Below, piece after piece: positions 22,649 through 33,479 of a stretch of 64,000 nucleotides of DNA. Origin of the DNA: Diplosphaera chodatii (lineage: Eukaryota; Chlorophyta; Trebouxiophyceae; Prasiolales; Stichococcaceae); contig JAALGY010000053.1 of assembly GCA_032358165.1 (NCBI GenBank), forward strand, positions 2,170,001 through 2,234,000, written 5' to 3'. The notes below the pieces were generated by a model. It searched no databases, was not told where the DNA came from, and was given only the letters and a program-made list of their open reading frames with translations. Made by a program: the position numbers and the translations under genes. Each line of letters begins with the position of its first letter. The stretch's first letter is position 1.

Positions 22649-25600
22649 ATGAAAGAGGCAGCAGTCACGCCGCTGGTGCAGGCGAAGGGCATCAGCGAGG
22701 TCAGGTTGCTCCGCAGGCGGCCGCGCTATGTGGTCAATGGCATCCCCATTGAAACCGTCGGCATACCCTTTGCCCTCATTTACGCCACCTTGGGCGTGCA
22801 CATGCTAACACTTGTGTTCGGCGGCAAATGGTGCGTGCCACCAACTTACTTTGATGCCCGTGCTGCGGTCACATCGGGCTGTGTCCTACCAGGCCGGCGA
22901 AGCTCGTATGACCTTCGAGTGCTGCAGTCTGTGCTGGACAGTGTCAGATGTAGCTTCAAGAGGCGACTGGTGTCCTTCGGTGCAGGGATGCCATCACAGT
23001 GTGGAAGTTGGTGCTGTATGGCATCATCACGGTGCACATCCTGGTGCGCCTGTTCATATATTGGAACGTCAAGCTCGCCAGCCGGGTGCAGTTCGGCAGC
23101 GCCAGCCTCGAAGCCGCATCCGACGTACTGGTGCTGCCAATGGAGTTCTCTGGGATGCCAGAAATTGTGGCGCTGCAGCATCGTGTGCTGGTGAGCGCGT
23201 GTATATGCCGGCAAGGAGAAGCTGTCATCGGTGCTACAAACAAGAAGTGCACGGCAGCCTGAGCCGTCATGTGCGGTAGGCCTAATGCCTGCCGTTGTTG
23301 CAGGATGGTGAGTCAGAAGTCGGGTTCGAGTATCGCAAGCAGCGCTTCTGCTGGGATGTCGCAGCTGGCGTGTTCAAGACGCTGAAGTTCCCAGACAATG
23401 TAGGAATGCCCATTGTGACATTGCACGTCTCGTACCTGGGAGCCGCATGCATTTGCCAGCAACAGCGCTCCTGGTTAGGCGATGGATTCAGCTCGTCGAT
23501 TGCCACTTTGTGTGTATTGTCTCACCCTTGCAACAGGAGACTTTTGACACCTACCGGAAGTCCAGCGGCCTGGGCAGCCAGAGCAAGGTGGCAACAGCAT
23601 TGCAGCGGTGGGGCCCAAACAAGTTTGATGTACCTCTACCGCCATTTGGCTCGCTGCTGAAGGTGTGAGTCACTTGTGTTCCACCTGACGTCTTTGGCAT
23701 CATACCATGCTCAACTACCCTTCGAGCATACATGCACATCGTGCCAACGATGACATGCAATAGTACCCGAGCTGTCCCCCATGGCATGGTGCAGGAGCAT
23801 CTGCTGGCGCCGTTTTTCTGCTTCCAGACGTTCTGCGTCGCGCTGTGGGCTCTGGATGATTACTGGTGAGGCACGACACTGACGCCACCCCACACCCAAG
23901 CCTCCTGCAGAAGCGTACAGCAGCACAGTGACACTTTTCGACAGCATGGCCTCGTCTGCTGCAGGTACTACTCCCTGTTCACGCTGGGCATGCTCGTGAT
24001 GTTTGAGTGCACGGTGGTCACGCAGCGGCTGCGGAACCTCAAGGAGCTTCGCTCGCTGACCACGCCCAAACAGCCAATCCAGGTGCCAATCAACTCAATG
24101 TCTGTCACCGAGGTACATCAACAGCACATGCACAGTCTACGCAGGATGTCTGCTGATGTGCGAGTAGCTTGCCTTCCTGGTCCTCTTGACATGCACCGAG
24201 GTCAGACAGTGTAACTTTGCGGCACCCAGGTGTACCGTCAGGGTCAGTGGGACCAGCTCCCAGGTGATGCGCTGCTGCCCGGGGACATCATCTCTATCGG
24301 ACGCCCACACGGTGCGTCGAACAGCAAGCCGCTGATCTACATCACAAGCTGCAAACTGTCTTCACATTGACTGTAGGCAGTATGCATTCACGGCGCCAAG
24401 CCACTGCACCCCGGCAAGGCGAGGTGTCACTTTGCTGCAAGTGCAGGTGACAATCACGATGAGCAGGTGGTGCCGGCTGATGTGCTGCTGCTGGCAGGCA
24501 CTGCCATTGTAGAGGAAGCCGTGCTCACGGGTACGACACATGGCTGTTGCTGAGAGACATGCTCTCGGATCCGATCAGCATGGTCATTCCTGACTGCAGC
24601 AGAGTGTGCACATGACGATGTCAGCATACTGCGAGCTCACATGTGCTGCAGGCGAGTCAACTCCACAGTGGAAGAACCCGTTGGGCACCCCGGCAGACGA
24701 GGCAGCGGAAGAGGCAACTCTGGCCGGAAGGTGTGATCATGAACGCAGTCAAACCATTCGCACAAGCTGCTTGGGCGCACCTTCATCAAGCAGAGTCATC
24801 ACCTTCTCGGTGTCTATATGGCTCATTGCTGTGCAGTGACCGGCTGTCTGTCCAGCGGGACAAAGCGCACATCCTGTTTGGTGGCACGCGCATCATGCAG
24901 CATGACGGCGACAAGGCGGCCCGGCTGCGCACGCCCGACAACGGCTGTCTTGCCGTCGTGCTGCGCACCGGCTTCGACACCTCACAAGGTGACTGATACC
25001 TGCTGCGGAGCTCACCGCCGATTAGCTGCCAGCCACCTTCTACATCTAGCTACAGCGGATTTGCTTCATATGATCGGCTCACGACTCCAAGCAATGATGG
25101 CTGTGCAACGCAGGGCAGCTGATGCGGACGATCTTGCACTCAACTGAGCGCGTGACGGCCAACAACTGGGAGACGGGACTCTTCATCCTGTTCCTGCTGC
25201 AATTTGCGCTGGCGGCGTCCGCCTACGTCCTGTACCATGGCATGCAGGTGTGCAAGACTGTGTATGTGCACGTCTGACGCCATCTCAGTAGCACACTGAA
25301 ACGAGACGAGAGGTCAATCCACCGGGGCTCGCATGTGTAATGCTAACAGCCACTATATATGACGACGCTCACTGCCTTCTTTCAAATGGCTGCAGGACCC
25401 GAATCGCAGCAAGTGGAAGCTGTTCCTGAACTGCACCATGATCATCACGAGCGTCATCCCGCCGGAGCTGCCCATGGAGCTGTCCATCGCCATCAATGCC
25501 TCCCTGCTGGCGCTCGCCCGCAAGCGCGTCTTCTGCACGGAGCCCTTCCGCATCGTGATGGCCGGCAAAGTGAGCACAAGGCTGCGGCTTGACTGCCGAT

Positions 25601-28600
25601 GTTTCCTTGACCGCTTGTGGCGTCTTGAAGAGAGTTGTGCATTGGCCCGATGTCATGCTGGCGCCGATGCCAAGGTGCCAACATTTCTGATCTAGCAAGT
25701 GTCCCTGCAGGTGGAGGTGTGCTGCTTTGACAAAACGGGCACGCTGACAAGCGACGACATGCTGCTGGAGGGCATCGCCGGCCTGGGTACCCAGGGCGCC
25801 GAGCTCATGCGTGACGTGCGGAACGCCTCTCCGCCAGAGGTTCGCTTCAGCAAGTCCCTGCGCTCCACACCTGTTGTCCTGCTGAATGCTTGCACACCAT
25901 GCTGGCCGCGGGAGCTGGGTGCATAGCTTGCAGACTCCTCATTGATGCTCCTGAGAGGCTGACCCGGGCACCTGATTTATATCAACACGCCGGCTGCGCT
26001 TGCACGATCCACAGGTGCAGAGGGTGTTGGCGGGCTGCCACTCGCTGGTCTACGTGGACGGCGAGCTTGTGGGCGACCCCCTGGAGCTGGCCGGCTTCAA
26101 CGCCATAGGTGCAGCACGGCACCGCCATGCCAATACTCCCCGAGCACCTCCATACATGTGGCGCTCCTGCATCTGGGGGCTTCCAGTCCCCAGAATGCAC
26201 CATGTTCTGGTCGTGACCACAACACTCGGGACGCTGGCCACGCCAGATGCAGTGTCAACGGCATCGTGTGATGAGCGTGCGGATGCAAGATGCACTGTTT
26301 GTGAACACTGGACATGCCCTGATCTAGAACGCCACATGGCCTGCAGGCTGGAAGCATGCAGATGGTGCATTCAGCAGCCCGGGTAGCGCACGGGAGACGC
26401 TGACGATTGAGCACCGCTACTACTTCTCCTCCGTGCTGAAGCGCATGGCGGCCATCGTCAAGCTGGACACCGCTGACCAACCTGCGGCCTCCTTCTGGTA
26501 CGGCAGTCGCTCGACTGCCGTCGACTGTGGCACCTATCCTTCGTTTACATGACTGTCGATCGTGTCATGCTTGATCACAGCATGTGTCCGCTGCTGTGCA
26601 GGGTGGTTGCCAAAGGCGCGCCAGAAGTAATGCAGCAGTATTTGGCGGAGGTGCCTGCAGACTACGAGGAGTCGTACAAGCACCATGCAGCCCAGGGCTC
26701 TCGGTAAGCTTGGTCAGCACGACGTTCTGTTAGGCCAAATCAGTGGATCCGAGCAGAACGGGCACCTTGTACTGAAGCGGAGGCGACGAGTGCCCTGCAG
26801 GGTGATTGTGCTGGCGTACAAGCAGCTGCCAGAGGAGCTTGGGCCGGCAGAGCTGCGGCACATGCCACGGGCAGACGCCGAGTTAGGCCTGGTGTTTGCT
26901 GGCTTCGCAGTGCTGGCCTGCCCACTGAAGCCAGGTGGGTACCGCTGTACCATGTCTGTTGATAGCGTGCAACAAGATGTGCTGTATGTCCAGCAGCTGG
27001 CTGCTGTTCAAGATCAGAGTACACCTGGTGCAGCTCGGAATCTGTTCGAAACGCCCATAGAAGTGCCAGAGATTGCAAAGTTGCACCACAGCGCTCCTCG
27101 TGCGACCCCAAGCCCTGCGATCCACATCCGCCCTGGATTTGCACCACAGAGAGTGAGCCGGCGCTGCGGGAGCTGGGCGAGAGCAGCCACCAGCTGGTGA
27201 TGATCACGGGCGACGCCCCGCTCACAGCCTGCCACGCAGCCGGCCGCCTCCACATCGTGGACCGCCCCGTGCTCATCGCCAGCCACCTGTGCGCTGCCTT
27301 TGTGCCGTGCTCTCCTGACCCTGTGCCGCCTGCAGGCTTACGCACCACGGCGTCTTGGGTTTCGAGACTAGTGGGCCATGCAGCATGCAGCCTCTGTTGA
27401 CTCGGCGGCCTTCCCGTTCGACAGGGGCAAGGCAGTACGCCGGGTGCCTGGCGCTGAGGAGCAGCTGGAGCCCGACAGCCACTTCGAGTGGATCTCACCA
27501 GACGAGGCACAGCGGCGGTGCGCCGGCGCGGCTGCGTATGAGCCCTGGCTGTCTGCACCAGACATAGCACGGTCAACACCTGATCACGGGTCTCAGGTAC
27601 TACATGTGCGGGGTCCATGGCATTTTGGAGCCTCATGTGTTGCCTTCCACACGGCAGGCCTTTCAGCCGCAACCAGGCAGACGTGGTGGAGCTGGCGACG
27701 CACTTCGACCTGTGCATAGGCGGCGAGGCCCTGCACCACATACAGCAGATTGGCGCGGAGGCGCTGTTCGTCCCCCTGACGCAGGTTGCAAAGTGGCTGC
27801 TCCTCTGCTTGTGGATGTGTCCACTAGCTCCCACACACACAGCAGCTCTTACATGTGTCATATCGTTGAAACCCTCCCTGACGACATCTGTGGTGACACA
27901 CCTCCGGAAGGCTGTCGTGCAAGCCTGGCTGGCTCGCTGGCCAGGTGTTCGCGCGTACGTCACCGGAGCAGAAGGAGCTGATCCTGAAGACGCTGCGGGC
28001 GGGCGGGCAGACGACGCTCATGTGCGGCGACGGCACCAACGACGTGGGCGCCCTCAAGGCGGCGCACGTCGGCGTCGCGCTGCTGGCCCCCAGCAAGGTG
28101 TGCCGTGTGTACAGGGCCACTCACAAGGCCTCCTGCCACGGGAGCCTGGCGTCTGTGTGCTTTGGCGGTCACCTGCGCCGGGGCGGCTGAGGAACCGTGT
28201 CCGTGCCAGACTTCCTGCGCCTGATGAGATGGATTCCACCTATTACAGGCAGCCAAGGCGCTCGCTGCAAACGGCCCGCCGGTGGGCGGCCGCGGGCAGG
28301 GCGCCGCCGGCCGCGGCGCAGGCAGGTCAGTCACACTGCCTGGGTCGCAGCCGCAGCCCTGAAGTCCCCCGCCCAGCACCCCTCCGGCCGATGCATGCAG
28401 GGAGCACGCGCCCTGCTTGTTGCCCGTGTGAGGTGCCAGTGACACCATGGTCGCGGCAGGCTGCTGGCGACCTTGCCGCCTGCATGTCGCAGGGAGGCGC
28501 CGGGCGGCAGGTGCCGCGGCGCAGCCGGCGGCCGTGCGGTGGTGGCAGCAGCGTCCGGGGGCCGGGGCGGGCGCGGCGGCAGGGGCGGCGGTGAGTGTAC

Positions 28601-31047
28601 TGACGATGTCCAATGCTCGCTTTCTTGTTATGCTGGCCTGTGATGGCATGGGCTGCCATCCCCATGTTGAGCGTCCCAGCCACCAGACGAGTGGCTGATG
28701 TGTGGGCTCTGCCTCTAACCGAAGGCCTTCCATAGGTGACGATGTGAGCCTCCGCCAAACCTGCGGTTGACTGTCCGCAGCAGGCGCGCCTGCCAAGGTG
28801 CCGGCCGGCACGAAGATGCTGGAGAACCTGCGCAAGAAGGGGCAGCCGGTCACAAAAGAGCTGCAGGACATGGCGGACTGGCTGGACGGCCTGGAAGCCA
28901 GCGCCAACGAGGCGGAGGTGAGGTTTATTCCCTGCGCACAACACCAGCTCCAGTAGCACCATCATGAAGTGGTCATGCACTTGATATTGCCGCTGGTGAG
29001 GGGCGAGCTCCACAGCAAGGCCGCCATGCCCTCATGGCAGCCTGGCATGGAGCGTTGTCGCCTCCAGATTGATGAGCTAGCCTGGCAACTGCACTGTATG
29101 TACGGCTGCATCACCACGGAACATCGGTCACCTCTGGTGTACTGGCCTATGGCAGCCGGGCATGGTGAAGCCGGGGGATGCCAGCATGGCGGCGCCCTTC
29201 ACAGCAAAGGACACCGCCATCGGCCCCATCACCGACATCATCAAGCAGGGCCGCTGCACGCTGGTCACCACTGTGCAGGTGCGTGCTGCCACCTCCTAAG
29301 ACATGCCCCACCTGCAGCAATGCCGTCATCACAGAGGTTCGAGCTCCAGGGGGATTGAGCTTTGTCGCCATCAGCATTCCATATTGCCGGGTCATGGGAC
29401 CAGAGTGTTCCGGTGATATACCCCCGCCACGCAGATGTTCAAGATCCTGGGGCTGCTGAGCCTCAGCACAGCGTACAGCCTGTCGGTCATGTACTTCGAA
29501 GGCGTGAAGCTGGGCGACCTGCAGGTACGCTCGTCAAATGGTACTTCTACCTGATGGCTTGACTGCCTTGCTGCTCATACAACAAACATGTAACAAGCAG
29601 TCGGCTGGACAAAGCATGATGTGATGCCTGGCAAAGCATCAGAGCATGTGTCGAACAAGATCCAGCTGACAAGTTGGTGCAGCAGGTAGGACAGAGGCGG
29701 CGACCTGCGCACCACAGTCAGCAGTTCCGCAGTCCAGGCATGACACCACTGTACAGCGCGCTGAAGGCCCCGTGATGTCTGGCGTGCAGGCGACGCTGAT
29801 GGGGGTGATCAGCGCGGCGATGTTCTTCGTGCTGTCCAACACCAAGCCGCTGGGCCGGTTGTCGGCGCAGCGCCCCCACCCCAGCATCTTTTGCGCCTAC
29901 GTGTTCCTCAGCCTGCTGGGCCAGTTCCTGGTGCACCTGGCCTTCCTGGCGGGCATGTACCACGTCGCCAAGTCCGGCATGTCCGCGGTGCGGCCCCTTC
30001 CGGAGTGTTCTCCTGCCACCTGGAGGCAGGCGGCTGATCATGACACTGGTGCAGCTGTAGCGCCAGGCCCAAACGCTGTCTGGTCAGCATCGGGCGCTTT
30101 GCTGGCCTTGCCCGCTACCGGATAGCCCTGCCAGATACCTGTTTTGCTGTTTTACAGGAGGAGCGGCAGGAGCCGGACACGGAGTTCAAGCCCAACCTGG
30201 TGAACAGCGTGTGCTTCCTGGTGAACTGGATCATCCAGGTCACCACCTTCGCCGTGAACTATGTGGGCCACCCCTTCAACACCTCGCTCCTCGATAACAA
30301 GGGCATGGCGATGTGTGTGCGGTGAGTGCTCCGTTGTAACAACCCCTCGCAATGCTGCCTGGAGAGCTGGCTTGAGGTTGCTGAAGGAAGTGACCCGGCA
30401 GGGCTTTTGGGCTGCTTCAGCAGTGTGAATGCATGTGCCACACCGCTGGACAAATGAGCAGTCGGGATAATCCGCACATGCATCTGCAGAGTCGGATGGA
30501 CCCTGCTGGTCGGGCTGACGCTCAACTTCCCAAAGGGATTCAGCGCCTGGTTCAGGTGGGAGTACGTTCGGTGACCGACGGCGCTTTTGCACATGCATGC
30601 ACGTCTGCGATCATGTTGCATGCACTGCCTATTGCTTCGTGCGATGTCAGCGTGGCACGGCGGGATGTTTGCAGTAGCCTGCTTCTCCTCTGCAGCCTTG
30701 TGCCGCTGCCGCCGAAGCTGGCGTGGGCGATTATCTTCGGTGCCATGGCGGACGCTGCGCTGGCTGGCGGCTGGGAATACTTCCTGCGTGCCGTGGTACG
30801 CAACCCACCACATCCTGATTGTGGCCTTCCGTACGACGCAGGCCGCCCGCGTGCACGCTTCGAAGCTTCCAACACTGACAACCCGCACACCCACCGCCTC
30901 ACATTGGCAAGCTGCCTGCAGTTCCCCGCCCCAAGGCCCCCGCGGAAAGGCTACATGCGCTTCCTGCCGCCAGCGGAACGCCGGCGTGCGGAGTTGGAGG
31001 ATGGATTCGACCCGGCGACCTCCCAGACGCGCCTGAAGGCCGAATGA
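22649..31047 (+). CDS. ATP13A1-like: P5A-type ATPase (ER helix dislocase)
   Basis: P5A ATPases (yeast Spf1, human ATP13A1, plant MIA) extract mis-inserted transmembrane helices from the ER membrane. There are about 28 exons. The start [18 protein letters not shown] is followed by hydrophobic helices ([18 protein letters not shown]). Family landmarks are [19 protein letters not shown] (24.25 kb), [20 protein letters not shown] (25.47 kb; PPELP is the P5A motif), phosphorylation motif [13 protein letters not shown] (25.72 kb), VAKGAPEVM (26.6 kb), [10 protein letters not shown] (27.2 kb), [15 protein letters not shown] (27.96 kb) and hinge [20 protein letters not shown] (28.03 kb). The C-terminal domain has [33 protein letters not shown] and further membrane helices, ending SQTRLKAE. 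All catalytic motifs are intact. A Gly/Arg/Ala-rich insert (28.25-28.6 kb) sits after the hinge, where P5A proteins carry their arm domain. Confidence 0.97.
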
Positions 31048-31388
31048 TGATACCTCCAGCCTGTGCCCACCATTATTCTTGTGGCGGAGTATCATGTCCG
31101 CCTGTCTACATGCATTGGGTTGCCGTTGTCGGCCTTTCATTGATTGTCTTCCAAGAGTCAGCAGCATGCAAGCATGCGTGAGTTCTTTCGGCAAGCGCGT
31201 ACCCTCATAGGTTCCGCTGTCCCTTGTGTGCTTCAGAGGACTGATGCGGGGGCAGAATGCCCTCCTGCATCCATCTTCCTCCTTCCCTTCTGCATATTGG
31301 ACGCGGCAAACTACCCGCTGATGAGCGTTGCGCTTGTGGCGCCGACGCACCCCTGGATGATGGCCAATTCATATCTGCGTAGCTAAAG
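31048..31388. other. Spacer between P5A ATPase and membrane protein
   Basis: No gene is seen. It should hold the 3' UTR of the ATPase gene and the promoter of the following plus-strand gene. Confidence 0.5.
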
Positions 31389-32825
31389 ATGGTGCTTCGG
31401 ATCGTCCCAACGTTGTCGGTTGTGCTGCTGGGCCTCGTTGCAGCCTCAAACTGCGAGGTGCAGACGGTCGAGCTGAACGCCCTCAGCTGCGTCAGCGTCA
31501 GCCACACACTGGTCGCGAACAGCAACTACGACATCATATTTGACAACGTGACGGGGCCGGACCAGGGTCTGCTGTGCACGCAGTCCGACATCCTGTGAGT
31601 GCTGCCCGATTGACCACCTGATTGCACTGCGTACAAGTGGCCAGTGACATGCCTCAAGACCGCTGCGTCACGATTGTGCGTCCTTTAAACAATGCGTACA
31701 TGCCGCAGAGCTAGCACGAGGCTGCTCACGAGGAAGAGCTGCTTCGACGCTGGCACCTCTTCGAATGGCGGCACTGTGAAGTGCGACCAGTACTACAGCA
31801 ACGATGAGGAGGGCTGCACGGCCGACAGCAATGCGCAGGCTGCTGGAAACTCCTCCAGCCTGGCTCCGCTGGCTGACGACACGCAGTATGACGCCAGCGT
31901 GACATGGGCGTCCGGGCTGAGCTGCAGCAAGGGGCCAGGTGCTTTCGCTTCGCGAGTCTGGCTGCTGTAGGCAGATATTGGCAACGCTCGTACACCACAT
32001 TTAAACACTGACAATTGTTGCCCTGTTGCAGGGTTCATATACTTCTCAAACACCTGCCGCCGTGCAGTGTCCATCAGGCTGCAGGTAGGTAGGTGTTGAA
32101 GTCGAGCCACCATACCGATAGCAAAAGACTCGCACCGCTTGTGTGACGTCGGGCATGGAACACCTTGTCAAGTCGCAGCCCACACCTCACACGGCGGCGC
32201 TACTGGAGACTGCACATGAGCAGCAACAGACTGACCAATGCACGTGCCACACGCAGATCAATGAGACCAGCACCCAGGTGCAGCTCTGCAACGCAATCAC
32301 GGACGTAGGCGTAGACGACGGACTGACCGATGGGCAGCTTGCAGCGGTGAGCGTACCAACTGTGTGCAGCATGCCTTGCAGGGCGCGTCGACATATGGTA
32401 TTGTAGATCATCAGCATGTCCATATGTTTGACGGGGATTGATTGCCCACCTCTGGTGACACTGCAGGCCATCGTTGTGCCGATACTCGTTGTGGTTCTCG
32501 CTGCCCTGTTGGCGACCGCCCTTCTGGTGAGAAACGAGCACAACTTGTCCTGTCCGTCGCCACCATGTTGCTCAAGTACACTAAGCTGCTTGCGGCGTGT
32601 TCGTCGAGTGACATTTCATCAGGAGGTGTCTCAACGGAAGGTGTTTACTCAAAACTGCAGGTGCAGAGGAAGCGTCTGGCGAAGGGAGCGCCAAGAAGCC
32701 GGGAGACGGCAGCTCCTGCAGCAGCTGCTCCTGCAACGGCAGCTGCTGGTCCTGGCAGGGGCGCGCCAGAAGCGCACGTACAGTCCGACGCAGGAGCATC
32801 AGCGCAGGCGGACAGCAAAGTCTGA
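31389..32825 (+). CDS. Unrecognised single-pass membrane protein
   Basis: Six exons (31389-31594, 31709-31938, 32032-32084, 32257-32346, 32467-32526, 32661-32825) join in phase to 268 codons including the stop. Residues 1-23 (MVLRIVPTLSVVLLGLVAAS) look like a signal peptide. The next about 165 residues form a Cys-containing extracytoplasmic domain with possible N-glycosylation sites (NVT, NSS, NET) and cysteines in LNALSCVSV, GLLCTQSD, KSCFDAG, VKCDQYY, EEGCTAD, GLSCSKG, FSNTCRRA and VQLCNAI. Exon 5 is almost wholly a membrane helix (AIVVPILVVVLAALLATALL). A basic, then Ala-rich tail follows (VQRKRLAKGAPRSRE). This is a type I topology. The paired cysteines recall lectin-like or MRH-like lumenal domains, but I cannot assign a family. 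It follows the P5A gene by 341 bp on the same strand. Confidence 0.72.
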
Positions 32826-33019
32826 GGATGTACGCAAAAGCGAGCAGGCATGTTGCGCAGCAGAGCTGCACAAAAGGCGATCAGCACTAGCACCTGTTTC
32901 TGGTACGTGGCAGCCAAGTGGTGGATGCTCGAAAAGGTCAACACACCATGCCCCACGGCCACCAATGCATTGGTTTTGTGGAATGATATGCAAAACGGAG
33001 AGTCAATGAAGCCTCATGC

Positions 33020-33092
33020 TTTCAGAGCCTGGGTTCGAACCAGGGACCTGTGGGTTATGGGCCCACCACGCTAGCCGCTGCGCCACTCTGAA
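33020..33092 (-). tRNA. tRNA-Met (anticodon CAT)
   Basis: Read on the minus strand, a 7-bp acceptor stem TTCAGAG/CTCTGAA with discriminator A closes a full cloverleaf. The anticodon arm is GTGGG-CCCATAA-CCCAC and the T arm CCTGG-TTCGAAC-CCAGG. The anticodon CAT is preceded by C33, not T33, and the stem ends in three G:C pairs; both are marks of eukaryotic initiator tRNA. The T loop (TTCGAAC) and first pair (T1:A72), however, are elongator-like, and the D loop has GGCTAG where plant initiators have GGAAG. Internal promoter boxes fit (TGGCGCAGCGG and GGTTCGAACCC). A TTTT tract for RNA polymerase III lies about 20 nt downstream. There is no intron and no encoded CCA. Confidence 0.85.
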
Positions 33093-33479
33093 CAGTTCGA
33101 TAGAACCATTTCCCATCATCTTGATAGGATGTATTCTGCACCTCCATTTTCCTATAACCCTATCTGTACAAGCCGTTTTATCATTATACGGCGGATTTAG
33201 GGTTTAAGCTTGTTGGCTGTGCTTGGCAGCCAACTGGCAGACGCTGATGTGATATGTTTGTGTGTCGGACGGGTGTGCGAGCGGCCATAAGCTACTGTGA
33301 CGCGTGCAGAGTGGCTACATGCAGCTAGGTGTCGCTGTGTTGCATCAGCAGGCTGGCACCATGGGGGCGGCCACCCTTCATGAGCAGTGTACCGTTGCAT
33401 GCTGGCGCAGCGCTTATGTGTGGCTCTGATTGGTGTCAGGCTGCCTCTATCTGCTAGCGCACCGAAAGTTTGATCATCA
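33093..33479. other. Upstream of the PPR gene; no gene seen
   Basis: An A+T-richer stretch (33120-33210) follows the tRNA 5' end, then ordinary sequence. It probably holds tRNA upstream sequence and the promoter or leader of the PPR gene. Confidence 0.45.
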
